Notes under the pieces: generated by a model
Told to the model about the DNA's origin: nothing
The model's database searches: none
Seen by the model: the letters and a program-made list of their open reading frames with translations, nothing else
Program-made: the position numbers and the translations under genes
In this document: piece by piece, positions 49,327 to 62,545 of the stretch
How positions within the stretch are numbered: the stretch's first letter is position 1
Layout: each line of letters begins with the position of its first letter
Source of the DNA: Pomacea canaliculata
Taxonomy: Eukaryota; Mollusca; Gastropoda; Architaenioglossa; Ampullariidae
Assembly: GCF_003073045.1 (NCBI RefSeq)
Contig: NC_037601.1
Span: forward strand, 4,061,872-4,125,871
Direction of reading: 5' to 3'
Length of the DNA stretch: 64,000 nt

Positions 49327-52300
49327 TTAATAAGGACTGTAGTAGCTGGCTCTGCCACGAAAACGCCTGCAAAAAAACAAAAGTCAGTTAAGGCATTTGT
49401 CAGCTCTTCAACTTTTTTAAACCTGGCAGAATCTGGAAAAAAATTTCGAAGGCAGTCAAAAGAAAAGACTATCGAACTCCTGTCATAATGTATACAAAAA
49501 AAACTTGCTGATGAAACAGCCATCGAAGCCATTAGATAAAAATCTAACAGAGCTGGGTTTATAAAATAAAATGTTCAGTTATAATCTCCAACAGTTACTT
49601 TTAAAGTCATTTCTTACACCTCAATATATTCTTATATATATATAACAAATCAAAATTCATTATCATAAGTGTTTCTGTAGTGTGACAATCTATTTCTAGG
49701 CCTTAAAGGGAAAATAAATAAACTGGAGCAATAAGGACTGCAAGGAAGCATACCCAAACCCTCGCCGTGCACGAGGAGCAAACCCTCCACTATATCCACC
49801 AAAACCACGTCCACCTCTGCGTGCCCGAGCTCTGGGTGGTCTATTTGTTGAGCTTATTCCTGGTCTGTTGGTTCTTTTAGGCATTACCTACAGATGGGAA
49901 ATGGTCACAGTCACATCAACCATCTTTTGACCACTCTTAAAACAGTGAGCCAGATGCTTATCTTACTGTTAGCAGCAGCCTTTTACCCTGACACCCATAA
50001 AAACATAACCGATTTTCAATTACAGGAAAGAAATCATGAAATTATGTTTTGAGCTACAAAATTTTAATGTGTGAAAATGATCTTGTAAGATCTGATTTTA
50101 ACTGAAAACAAGCTATTAAATGAAAACTGCATCAGCACACCTTGATCTGTCGTCCACGAAAAAGACTTTCGTCCATAGCCATAGCAGTCACTACAGAATC
50201 TTTGTCAGCAAATTCTACATAAGCAAACCTGGAAATAAAACAAAGAAGCACTTATGTTGGCTTTAATTTGCAGAAGCTATATTACAAATGTACAAAGAAT
50301 GTATAATAAGAGTTTCACATCTCCTTCAAAGAACAGGCAGACTCTAGTTCCAAACTGCTAAATACTAAACAGAACAAAAACCGATTCTGTCATTTAGAAT
50401 CATGAAATGGCATATCATTCAATGCATGACAAACATCGCTATTCGCCATTCCAAACCAAATGTCGCTAATTATTTATACTGCATCTTTATGCAACTTCAG
50501 TAACACTCTACATTTAACAAATTTGCTGTCTTAAAGATAAAAAATGTCAGAAGTACCCTTTGGGATGTCCTGAATATTTGTCGCACAAAATTGTTACTCT
50601 GTTGACAGACCCGCAGCCATGAAAGTGTTGTTCTAGCTCTTCTGCTGTTGCTCCATAATCCACCTGTGATCATAATACTATCAACATCAACAAAGTTTCC
50701 ACCAAAAATAGATTCTTACCTTATCCACTTTCTATAATTTCAAGTGAGCTTCAGATCAGTGAAATATGTTTGAATCAGGTAATTTCATTAGTCTAACATG
50801 CAAAAGCATCATTTCTGAAGCCAATTTCTCACAAATCTTGCTAAGTTAGGAGTATAGTTAAGAACTATAGCCTGCATGCTACTTTAAAACCAACTAAAAA
50901 GTGTCTGGATTCTATTTATAAGTATCCTTGGCAGAGATTATGATGTATTCATTTGCACTGCATCACCAAACATGCAAAGACATGCCCTCCTTTGCACACA
51001 AATCTCTCATGCAATTGATGAACTTTTCAGAGAGCAAGTTCTTGTTTCCATCTGACAGGCAGATTGTTTTCTTCATATGACCAAGTTGATGTCATGAAGC
51101 ATTAAAGTGGTTACCATGATGTGCATGTTTGCTTTATAATCCAACAACATTGTTCTGGACATGCCAGGGAAAGTACAAGGACAATTTTGTGACTCTGCTT
51201 AACCAAAATAGACAAGAGACAAATACACCAAGAACTGACATTAAGGATAATTTATTTAAATTACTCACATTTCCCACATATATAGATCTTGAATCAGCTT
51301 CAATTTTTTCTTCCTGAGAAGGGAAAGAGGCTGAAAAAAATAGAAAACATCTCTCACTCACTATATTTAAAGGGAAAAGCTTGAAAGATATTCACTAATT
51401 AAGTTATAAAATTACTTAACAAGTGCTTTAAATCAGTAAAAGTAATCTGCATTTTAAGTTAAGAAGTTCATCATGAACACTACACGAAGCAGTAGTATAG
51501 CTCAACATTACACCTAGTGTCAATTTAACACAAAAATGACTATCAGCAATGACAATAACATCAAATATTACCAAAAGAATCACACGCCATTCCAACAATA
51601 TAGATTTGCAATGGCTGCTTGGCAGTGTGCATGCAGACAATATTTAATCACAAATTTTCTCTTCAAATTAAAGATTTTCTCATTTTACTGTGAACTAGTA
51701 TTTTGACTTATTTTATGCAGAGGCGTAGCTGTTTGGGTATTTATTTAGCTTGAAGTACATTATACTATAGTAGTGCACCGACACTACTGTAATTGTCTTT
51801 TTAGTATTGTGATGAAACGGACATAGCTTGGACAAGTGTCAAAGGCTGTGGGGGTTACATGACCAAGGTGATGACTGACCCTATCATCACATCTCTAGGC
51901 CCAGTTCTGACCATCCAAAAGAAACTAAAATATCCACATAGCTTTCCCCTCTGACAATAAACTGTACCCAATACCTTCGCATATAATTTCTTAGCTGTGC
52001 ATGAGTTCAAATAATACACTTGTATCCAAAAGAATTCGCTAAAATTAGCAAATGTTTTTTTAAAAATCAGTTAACCTTAAACGAAAGTGCATTTCCATAG
52101 CCACTGCACAATGGCAGAATCAAGCAGCTATATAAAGAGCAGGCCAAAAGAAAGGTTATTTAGTGTATGTACAATTAGAACAGTGAAATCAATATAAATA
52201 AACTTTTAAGTTTGTTAAAATGTGGCACATACTTATAAAACACACTGAATAAAAGAACGATCTTTCTCCAAGCCCACTATTGTCCCATCTAGCGTTATTT

Positions 52301-53355
52301 ACAAAATTATTTACAAAGCGTCATTTTACTTGCATTTCAACTTCATATATGCAGCACACTCATTGCTGACTGAGTGCTTATGCTTCTATCATAAAATCTC
52401 TAAAATACCTTTCCATTGGAAGTTTTTCATGCTCTTGCATGTCTAGTTTTTCTTACTTGAGCTTCCAGCTGATGTTGAACTTAAGTTCATCTGTTTCTCA
52501 ACTTCACTTTGCATCTCTTTCAGTTTTTCTGCTTCTTCTTCCATTTCTCGAACACGAGCCTTGATTGCTTCTAGTTCCTGCAACAGTATTAAAGTGTTAA
52601 ATGTGGGTAGAGAAAGGTAGCAGCAGCTGCCTGGTGGCAGACACAAAAACCCCAAAGTATGTTTTTAAACTGTATTTTTGGTACATTATGCCTGTTTCGT
52701 TAAGATAAAATTAATGAAATTAAAGATGAGACTTCCCACTTTTGTATTTCGTTTCTGGGTCTTACCTATTGTTCTGTCTCTTATTACAGGGTTCCCAGGG
52801 ATCAGGGACGGTGCCAAGTAAGGACTAATAAGGACCTTTCATGCATTTGTAAGGACCTAAGTGACAATCATCAATGCTAAAGTTTTTCTCATGTACGACC
52901 AGAAAGAGAAATCTTTGGTTTTCACTAGGATCTGAAATACATGCATTAATATTCTAGTAATGACTGCTTCAAAACTTGACTATTAGGTAAGAAACGCATG
53001 ATTATGAGGTTATTCACCTTTTACCTTTACTATTTGGATACATCCTTATATTGTTTATCTCTCATTACTCTAAACTTCTCTAGGACAAATAAAACTTAGT
53101 ATAGCCTTGGTCCAGAAACATTATTTCCGAATCACAAGACAAATACTTTATCATTATCATAAATGGCAAACACAGTTTAAGGGATTGTACTTTTGCAACA
53201 TTAACATTAAAGAAAAAAAGACTCACTGGATCCTCAACTCCGCTATCTTCCGTAAGACCTGAAACAGCATTTGTATCCCCAGCATCGAATTCCACCGATT
53301 CTTCTTGAAACGTATCTTCCAAGGCACTTTCAGTTCCATTTTCAACGTCTGCCAT
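49327..53355 (-). CDS. PABPN1: Polyadenylate-binding protein 2 (nuclear)
   Basis: Binds nascent poly(A) tails in the nucleus, stimulates poly(A) polymerase and sets tail length. Seven exons (53355-53227, 52577-52457, 51330-51269, 50663-50557, 50228-50141, 49887-49754, 49366-49327) give 226 residues in a continuous frame. Residues 1-43 are acidic; 44-74 form the conserved coiled coil ([20 protein letters not shown]); 99-172 are one RRM with RNP2 (IYVGNV), [24 protein letters not shown] and RNP1 (KGFAYVEF); KRTNRPGIS leads to an Arg/Gly-rich tail ending RASYYSPY, as in other family members. It lacks the N-terminal polyalanine/glycine stretch of mammals, hence the shorter length (human about 306). 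Exon 3 must start at the upstream acceptor (after 51331) to restore the frame. It is head to head with INTS10. Confidence 0.96.
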
Positions 53356-53773
53356 GTTAAATCTGAAAGGAACACAACTAACTAGTCAGTGAGAACATGC
53401 TGTACAAAAATATACTTTCAATCCGTGTTTAGTCCACTTTTAGCATCACGATGGCACAGGATAAAACTTCGTGACCATTTACCTTTGCCGGTTTCTATTT
53501 GAAGTATACTGTATCGGATGTGACGTCAATGCTTCACGCTTTAGACTTTTCCTGGTCAAAAAGAGTACTTCGGTAGTTACTTCCCCTTACTAGAAAGAGG
53601 CATGAGACTACAAAGCTTCCGGTTTATTTGTGATATATTTCAGATGTTAGTCACATTCTTTGTTACGGCTCGCAGCGGAGAAGTTAAGCGTTGGTCTTGG
53701 CAGACAGACAGCAGTCCACTTCCATGGCAAAACAGAACGCTTAGGGGAGATCACCATTGACATGTAAAATAAA
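53356..53773. promoter_or_regulatory. Shared bidirectional promoter region of PABPN1 and INTS10
   Basis: Only 418 bases separate the two divergent start codons, so both 5' UTRs and core promoters must lie here. No TATA box is evident, as is usual for housekeeping genes. About 30% of it is occupied by a dispersed repeat copy (53597-53719) close to the INTS10 start. Confidence 0.7.
53597..53719 (+). repeat. Dispersed repeat, copy B, in the INTS10 5' region
   Basis: Shares ordered blocks with 23312-23432: CTACAAAGCTTCCGGTTT, TTAGTCACATTC, TTAAGCGTTGGTCT and GGCAGACAGACAGCAGTCCA. It ends 54 bases before the INTS10 start codon. Copy B carries about 20 bases absent from copy A and lacks about 25 of its central bases. 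Confidence 0.75.
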
Positions 53774-56700
53774 ATGGCGACAGCGGGAATGTACGATTCC
53801 CTTTCAGATGTTGATTATCTTGTAATGAGAGCCAGACAATATTCTAAAACAGACCAATACGCGGCTAAAGCTTGGCTTATCACAGCAAAATCTTTATTTC
53901 CAACATCTTTTGTAATACAGGTAAAATTTACTTCCAAATAAATGACCAGATTTATCAGTTTCTCTACTGACATTACTGTAATAACACTGGGGACAAGTCA
54001 GTGCTGGTACTGCCTAATTTGTTCCTTAACGGGACTAAGAGTGCCAACATACATTACATTTTGTTTTCGGTAAACCTGTTGTGCAAACTAGTGCTACTTC
54101 TCGTGAAAATACCCTTGACGATACCACAGTTTGATGGATTTAAAAAGTAAAAACATTGACAGTAGCACACCCTTTATATCTTATCATTCAGTGTTTCAAA
54201 TTCTTAGTTCCAAATCCTGTATTCAATCACAGCTAAATAATAAAAGTGTATTAACTAAATCTCAAGTGCGGGTTTACAAAATTTATATTTGGTTTTCTGC
54301 AAACTGGAACAGAGCAGAGTTGTTAATCCTCAAATTGTAGGCAATGTCTGAGTGTTATTATGTAGCCAGCATCATAGTAACTAGTTAATAATTTAGTTTA
54401 ATTAAACTAGTGTTTTCTATGAAAGTAATGTTGTTTTTTCAGTTTGAATCTTATCAAGTAGAAAAGGCTGGGAGGAATGTCAATGAAGCTGCAAAACAGC
54501 TTGAAGAAATGCAAGTATACAATTGTGTAATTAATTGATGTATTAAGAATGGTAAATAATCTCAGTATTGTTAATTGGTTTGTTAAATGTGTTGATTCAC
54601 CACTTATCCAAGTCCCGCTCTCTTTTTTATTCCATTGTATGCTGTTTACTTCATAATAATAAAAAAATTAACAACAAATTAAACCTTGCTATTTTACATT
54701 TGCTTATTTAGTGCATTTTGTTAGTCTTATAATCTGGCAGAAAAGAAAAGTTGTTGTTGTTGTTGTCATTATTTTCAAGTTTTTTCAGTCATATTATGTA
54801 TGACTTAATTCAGTTGATGTAATTATTTCTATTTTTTCTTCTGAAAATTATCTGCATTGGCAACTGTTGACATTACCAGGATATATTCTTTATAAAATTA
54901 CTAACTGCTTTGTAGTAAACAAGTGATATATAAGTTATAACTCTGCTGTTAATATAGTGCTAAGAATTACATAGTTCAATTTTAACTTGTTTAAAATATT
55001 TGTCTGTAACAGTTAAGTTCTTATGCTAAATACTAAACATTATCAACTCTAAGGGTTACTATATATATTATGGGCAACAATCAGCATCATTGTGACACTG
55101 TCACATTAAAAAAAAAAAGTCCACACTAATTTCAGGTTTCGAAATTTCCCAAATGAGCGTCAGCTATGGGAGGAGGTACAAAATGTTCTGGAAGCATTAC
55201 AGACAGACTCCAGTGACCAGCGCCAAACATTTCTCACAGGTGAGACCTCCTCAGGCTAAAGTTATAGATGGACGTGTTTTCTGATCAGCTTGGCTTTTAA
55301 GTGCAAATCAGTGAAATTAAATTTGAAAGAGATCCAAGTGTGCTATAGTATTGCAAGATCCTATCTGTTACTTTTAAATCACCAACAGATTAGAAAATAG
55401 CAAACTTATCATTGTGCTAGCAAAAGGTTATTGGGTATATTATACACAATCAGTAGCCATCCATTAACATTCAGCAAGAATCTTGTAATTTTTAATACTG
55501 ATGAATGAAAAGAAATTTGTGTCAACCATGCGTCATTGTCATTGTCAAGAAATGGAAAGATTGCTAATCTGATGTCATCCATAAGCTTGGAGTTTTTATT
55601 CAGCAATAGTGTTTAATTTGTTTTTAATTTTTAATCAGAAATATTTGCTGCAATCCCAACACACATTCAGTGCCAAATGCTGCTCAGTGTAGCTGACAAG
55701 ATATCCAGTACCCTAGAACAATGTCGGCTGCTTCTTCTGGCTATGAAAAATTTCCCCAATCTTGTGCAAGAACATGGGGTGAGCAAATTTCACAAAAGGT
55801 CTTTAGATTATCTTTTTAGCTCCCTTATTTATAGAAATTTATACACCAGTTAAGAATATAAAAATACATATAAAGCAGATATTATATATTAATAGTCTAT
55901 CTTTTTCATCATAGATAATCAACATCAGTATTACAGCCAGCTAGACCTGTATCAGCAGTTGAAATACTCTTTTGTATCAGATAGTTGCTATAAAGAAAGT
56001 TTAGTCCTTGTCTCAAGGAGGCTATGTTATGAAGAAAAATGAGTGGTAAATGTGCCATGTAATAAGAAATATTTTATGAGGTTTCTTTTAAATTTCTTCT
56101 CTTTTAGTTAAAGCTGGTTGATCTGCTAATAATGGAGGAAACCAAGGTTCCTGGACTCCCAGCAGTCAACTGCTATCGCAAACTACTGGGTAAGAGATCA
56201 TGCTATTTCCCTCTCTTGATTTTGTTTGCAATGACTTTTTTTATATTACTTAATAATATTGAGGTTTACTTTAACATGAAATAATGTCGTAAAATTATGT
56301 TTCGCCTCTAAGAGACAATGTGAACTTCTCTATCTATATTTCTCTTTCAAATATACAAAGAAAAAAAATCTTTAATTTTCTATAAAGCAATACTCATAAC
56401 AATGCATATAGAAACTGAAAAATTTGAAAAGGATTTTTTTTCTGGATAGTACAGCTGTCGTTAGACAACTCTTGAAGGCTTCACACATTTTTGTAAGACC
56501 TATTACACTTCAAGTATATCAGAAAGAAAACGATGAAACTTGTTGAAAAAAGTGTAACCTGTAAAAGTGTCTGAGGTTTTTTTTTAAAAAAAGGTATACT
56601 TAATTTCTGTGTGCAGTGTGTGATGTCATGCCACTGCTATTAAACCGTGGCCTTAAGCAGAAGCTGCCTGCTGATGTTCTTTACAGCTGGTTACGCCGTG

Positions 56701-59700
56701 CTATAGAGTTTTACATCAGTTATGTAACACAGCCCTCGATTGGTGACCCTAGTAGTAGTGTAGGGGCAGGTAAGCACTACACCACTAGACTTATCAATGT
56801 TACATCTATCTGAATGTAAAGAAAGAGGTGGACGTTTTTATTCATGTAAAAAACAAAAAGTCTTTTAAGGTTATACATGTTGGCTATAACATTGTATAGG
56901 TTGTTACAAAAGTCATTTGCCCAGTGTCTTCAGATTTACTTAGTTTCTTTAATGCATTTGTGATTAAAAATGTCTTAGAGTTTTAGATTCACTGATTTTA
57001 TATTGCTAAGCAAGAAAATATGCAAAAGGTGTTTGAAGTGTTTAAACTTGTGCCATTTCAGACTTGCTATCACCAACCAAGGCCTCTATAAAGCGGCTAC
57101 CACCAGTTGCAGGCCTGCTAGAGCGTGAAAACCAAGTCATTGACCCATGGGGCAGTCTCTTCAATCTTCTGCTGTTGCTGGGACATTGTCTTGATTGGGA
57201 ATTTGAACCAGATATCTTCAATAAAAGCAGGTTTGGTTGATTTAACAGTTACATGCTATGGTAAACAACAGCTGAGATTATATTCGGTATGTAAGGATTG
57301 TGCAAAGAAAAGTTTGAGCATGCTTTGCAAGATTCTGTGTTATTTAATGTATCCATACAAATGCATGTGGATTTTGATTCACGTTAGACTTGTTCAGCTG
57401 TGTACGACCTGATAAATCCCTAGTTTGTTTGCTTTTTTTTTAAATTTAATTCAAATATTAGTCCTAGTGAGTCAAATACCTAAATTTTGTCTGCATATTT
57501 GGGCTAAAATGATCTTATCAGCAATGTAATTTTTATCCTGGTAATATAACTCCCACTTAACATGGAGCCAATTACTTTATTTTGATGTGACTATTCTTTC
57601 TTATGAATGTTTATTTATGAACAGGGAAGTCCAGTGGCAGTATATAGTTTCACAGTTCAACAGAGCCAAGCAGACTCATTCTGACGGTGGCTACAAGCAA
57701 GTTCTGCACATGGCAGTGGTTCTGTTTATTCAGAGTTTTTACTTCTACGTCAGTCATGTTGAGGCAAACATTGCTGCTGGTAAGTTTAAAATTGTAAAGT
57801 TGAGTTTGGTATAAAGAGTTACCATAGGACAACACCTTCCTTCATATTCTTTCCTAATTTAAAAACCATGATTTTTTTTTTTATTCACAGTGTTTCAGCC
57901 AGTTACCAATAAAAAGTGATCTATCAAATATTCATTTACTTCATGTATGCTGATTCAAAACTTGAAGTTTCTGGAATTGTACAATTTTAAAGTTTTAAAT
58001 TGAAAATGAAAGGAATAAAGATTCTAGTTGAATTTTTCTGTGAGCAAAAGATTTATTAAAATAGGTTAAGCATCGTGTTAGGTAAAGCAACAAAGGAGAA
58101 TACATTAAAACAGGGGGGTTTGGTACTTTTTAGGAAATTCTTCAGGAGGGGCTACAACTCCAGTTGTCCTCATAGAAGGATTTCCACCTGACATGGAAGA
58201 ACATGTACCACAGTGAGTCACATTCTCCACAGATTAGTTTTTTTTTTTCTCTTTACATTTTATTTTTTGTTTTACCTGTCATCAAAATTTCTGACAGCTA
58301 ATGGAGTTAGGAGCTGATCATTATCTTTGGTCAGTATGGAAGGAGACAACATGGGAGATAGCATTGAAACCTTAGGAACTTTTTGTTCTAATATGTTCTT
58401 GACACATGGAGACCTGAGAGTCTTAGAAACTCAGTACAGGACCACTACTGGCCTATACAGTTAATACTGAAAGATTTTAACAATTGCTACCTGTGTTACA
58501 CTGAATTGCTGATTAGATGATATGAAAATTTCATTTGACCAGCTTTAACAGGCATTTTCATTTTTATTTGCAACATAATTTACATGCTTATTTTTATTTA
58601 CTGGTTTTTTTTTGTTTTTTTTTTTGTTTTTTTAACAAATCTAAGCCCAAGAGTGAAGAAACAAAAGACAGATGGTTCCAACCAGCCACCTATATATCCT
58701 TCATCAAGTATTAGCAATGCCCAAACACTAGTCTCCAATTTCACCATGGCCCTTAAGTGTTTTGAACTGCTGAACACCAGGGAGGAGCTTAGAAGAGGTA
58801 ATAAAACTACAGATTCTTTCTATGAGGTAATCCTTTGGCATCAGACTAACTCAGGTAATGCCACTAGAGTAGAACCGAGTTGATTTCAGCATTTCATCAC
58901 TTGTCTCTGTGAATACATAGATTCTTTCACAATGTATTTTTGCTGAACATGCAGCAGCCACAGTGGTTTTGTTCTGATTGTTCATTCAAAAAGAAGACAA
59001 ATTGGAGAAGGGATGAAAATATTAGGTAATTCAGATTATTCTTTTACTAGAGTGTTAATTATGCATCTGTTTTTATTTACATTAATTGCTTTATTACCTC
59101 TTTGGCTGCTGTAAATAGTTAATAAAGGTGAAGTAGTTGCTGGACATTTGGAAAAGGAAGTTTGTCATCTGGCATGGACATTTTGCCTAATTCACTATTC
59201 TTGCAGATTTCCTGTCATTGTATGGAAAGTGGAACAAAGAGACCTGGGCCTGGATCAGCAATCTTCAGATAGACATGGCTCTCTATCAGGTGAGACATTT
59301 GTTGGTAAAGGTGCAAAGAAACAAGTCATCCATAATTCTTATGCAGCCAGTTAAACATCCTCGGGTCTCAAAGATTTTCTGCTGTCTTGAATTTATTAAG
59401 AAGTGTTTATTTCCTAATTCTTAAAAGAATTTCATCAGTCTCATGCAGTGGGGATTGTTTATTTTTTTTCTGTTGTCTGATTCTTTTCTTGACAGGGAAA
59501 TTTCCAGGATGCTATAGCCCAGATCCAGAACTTCTTAGACACAGCTTCAGGGAAGATGAAGGTGCAAAAGCTGCTGTTTCTCTTCCCTGTCACTACATAA
59601 TCTTATATTTTATTATTATAAAGTGTATTATCTTTCTCCTGTATTTTCCTGCTTGAGATTATTTAAGAACTTGTGAGAACATTTGGCGATTTTTTTTAAA

Positions 59701-61868
59701 GAAAGTGAATCAAGAGCTATGTGCAGCAGTGTTAATAGTATAGCCATCATCATGACTTTGGAGATACTGGATAGGAAGATAAGGTTGCCTCTGCACACAA
59801 TCAACAGGTAATTTGTGTAAACTGGCATTTCCATTGTCATTATACATATGTTTTACAGGTACGTTATGCCCTTCAGCGAGCATGTTGCCATTATTGCTTG
59901 AGGAACTATTCTGTAAGTACTAATATTGGTTTTTAAGCATAGTTTAATAGTTTTAACCAACCATCAGAATAATGGTGGACTTGTTCTATTATATTAAATG
60001 TTCTAAAATTTAAATAGAGCATGATCAATTTTATTATTTCTTAATTCTTCTGGATATTTTGGATGTTCTTTTCTTTATAATGTTGTTCAGTATAGTGGGG
60101 CTTAAATAAAACCACTTCAGTTTAATCAATATGGAGATAACAACACATTTGAGCTTTAGCTATGAAGACATTTGCATTTGCAGGTGCAAACTATATAGGA
60201 AGAGTTAGATAAATCATGTCTGGATTGGACATTTTAATGATCTTAAAGAAGGTTTGGAAAGATTTGTTTATTTTGCAATTGCAGAAGGCCTGTGAACTGG
60301 TTCTGGACCTTATCCAGACCATTCCTGAGAATGACAGTTTGGATTGTGAAGATGTAGAAAAACCTAACCCAACAGGATCTGGTCGACACTTGCTTATGTT
60401 GCAGTGTACAGAGAAGGAGATCTTGCCTTACTGTATTCAGCTTCTAGTTGCAAGCCTGAAGGTAGGCATATTTAAAACTGTTATCATCTAGCATGGGCCT
60501 TGCAATAGGCCATCTTTAACATCCATACTCAGACTGATCCATTCTTCTTCTAATTGGATGAAGTTACTGAGTGAATTGTCTTTTTTAGTATTTGTAATAA
60601 TCCCTTCAACACCTCTTCATTGCTAATTCGACAATATTTATCTTTGGTAATAATCATTACCTTTGTCCTTTTGCTCATGTGCTTTAATGTTTGATGACAT
60701 TTTCTCAACCATCATCAATCTTGTGACAAACACTGTCATCTTCCTGTCACCTATATTTGTGGAGTATTTGTTGTCATGTTCCTGCCTTTATCAGTCTTGT
60801 AATAGTGTCATTGTCCTGTCATCCATATTGTACTATTTGATACTGCCTTTTCATGCCTTAATCACTCCCATAATAATGACTGTCGTCCTTTTCGTTTACA
60901 TTTGGCTAACAGGAAAGAATGTACTCAACACACTGTTCTGATGCAGTGCTTGCACACCTGATCATCTTGCTGCAGAATGACTGGCCTCAACAAGAATCTC
61001 TGTTTCTTAATGTTATCAAGCATATTCAGCGGCAGGGATCGTTCACATACAACATGTTCTTCTCATATGTTTTTGGTATCCTTTATTTAGACTTTAGAAG
61101 TGGTTCTGCTAATTTTACAGAAGCCTTGTTTTATCACTAATTATTATCGGTTCTGATTATGAACTAATTTGTTTTGAAGTTCTTTACTTACTGAGTAAAG
61201 GAAACAATGCTGTCTCTACTGGGGAATCTAATAATTTTGTTGATGTGTTTATGGCAGAGAACAAATAGCTCTAACCATATTTTTGTACAATTAACAAAAA
61301 TCATTGGAAGAAATTACATTCTTAAATGTTCCAAAGTTGTGTAACTTGACAGCTTAATCACAGTTTGTGATGAACAAGCATAAGTAAATAACTTTTTTTC
61401 TGGGCATTTGCCAGTTTGTAAAAACAGTCTTAGTTGTTGGTAGCTGACTTTTGGTACAATAGTCAGTTCTTAACTCAGTCTAGTGGTTGACATACTGGAG
61501 GAGTTTGCTTTTCTGGACACAGCAGAAGGTGGTCGTATCAACCTGGACATACTGCCAACTAGCACCAAGACACTTGCGCAGTGAGTAGCTCTTAACTTCA
61601 GTAAAAAATAGTACAGTCCTTAAAAATATTGTATATACAACTAGACATTGATAAAAACAGGTATTGTTTGTCTGTGACATCTATAGCTTGTCAGTATCTA
61701 TCTTTGTGTGACAGGCAGCGAACAGTTACAAGGGGAGTAAACAAAGGGGTAAAAGAGGATTTCCGAGCAGCCCTTGAGAAACAAGTCGGGCGGCTACAGG
61801 AGCCTTGCCAGCGGATCATCAGAAAGTTTCTGAGAGAAGAGCGAACAGCTTTCTTGCAGAATATGTGA
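53774..61868 (+). CDS. INTS10: Integrator complex subunit 10
   Basis: A subunit of the nuclear Integrator complex, which cleaves snRNA 3' ends and terminates promoter-proximal transcription. Seventeen exons (53774-53920, 54443-54510, 55136-55239, 55639-55778, 56108-56189, 56617-56769, 57062-57230, 57625-57779, 58134-58212, 58646-58797, 59207-59289, 59496-59561, 59859-59912, 60285-60461, 60913-61075, 61484-61580, 61715-61868) give 680 residues with all phases consistent; the human protein has about 710. Family landmarks: AAKAWLITAKSLFP near the N-terminus, MFRNFP, VNCYRKLLVCDVMPLL, a DLLSPTK segment, VDPWGSLF, WPQQESLFLNVIKHI, DILEEFAFLDTAEGGRI and TVTRGVNKGVKEDFR near the C-terminus. The fold is expected to be helical repeats acting as scaffold, without enzymatic residues. 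Intron 2 appears to be of the rare GC-AG type. Identification is firm; individual exon edges are by eye. Confidence 0.96.
54511..55135 (+). other. GC-AG intron (INTS10 intron 2)
   Basis: The only way to join exon 2 to exon 3 in frame is a donor AT|GCAAGT at 54510/54511 and acceptor TTTCAG|G at 55135. This restores a Met codon (AT+G) in EEMFRNFP, matching the conserved DMFVNFP of vertebrate INTS10. The nearby GT (CAA|GTATAC) would put the next exon out of frame. Confidence 0.75.
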
Positions 61869-62380
61869 CGCAGATGGGTGTGTTTGGTGTTCAGTCCCAT
61901 GATTGAAGAAGTTGTCATATTACAACAGTTGTGTGTTGATTCTCTGAAGACTTTTCATAGACACTTCAAAGGTGAAGGTGTGCAGATACTGTCTGCATGA
62001 GCTATTGTGAGATTATTCAAGAGCTGAATGGAGGGTAAGACTTGTCACAGGAGAAGAAGAGACACAGGAGTACAAGACATTGACTGTGTACTACTGGTGT
62101 TTTTAGTAGTCTTGTGCATGTTTAGACTTGTCAGATGCTGGATGTGAAAATGCAAGTGTAAACAAAATGGCAGAGTGTTTTGGGTCTACTGAACCTGGGT
62201 TAATTACTGTGTAATTCTTAAGTGATGATGACAATTCAAGCCCATTATGTTACAGACAATCTTAGGATTAAGGATGGTGAAAGATCATCCACACTATCCG
62301 TGTGCATGTACATTTATGAATGGATTATTAGAGAAATGGTGTGAGAGTGTGTGTGTAAAAATTAGGCCCAAAGTAATAAA
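61869..62380 (+). other. INTS10 3' UTR with poly(A) signal
   Basis: The stop codon is at 61866-61868 and a canonical AATAAA lies at 62375-62380, implying a 3' UTR of about 530 bases. The neighbouring minus-strand gene ends about 160 bases further on, so the two are convergent. Confidence 0.65.
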
Positions 62381-62545
62381 AGACTAATACCAGTTTATCT
62401 CTCAATGTTGATTGAAAGATAAACGAAAGTCTCATAATTAGTGTGGGTGTGACAAATGGGAAGGACAAGTTTTCTTCAGTAATATGCTACTTCAGATTTG
62501 CATGAAAACATGAAACAAACCAAGTATGCACTGTAAAAGACTTAT

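Noticed and set aside
51269..51319. PABPN1 exon 3 starting at the nearer acceptor (CTTCTCAG|GAAGAA)
   Set aside because: It would leave exons 2 and 3 out of phase; the acceptor 11 bases upstream gives a continuous frame.
52443..52655. Minus-strand 70-codon frame starting [15 protein letters not shown]
   Set aside because: The N-terminal part is intron; only the segment from ELEAIK onward is PABPN1 exon 2.
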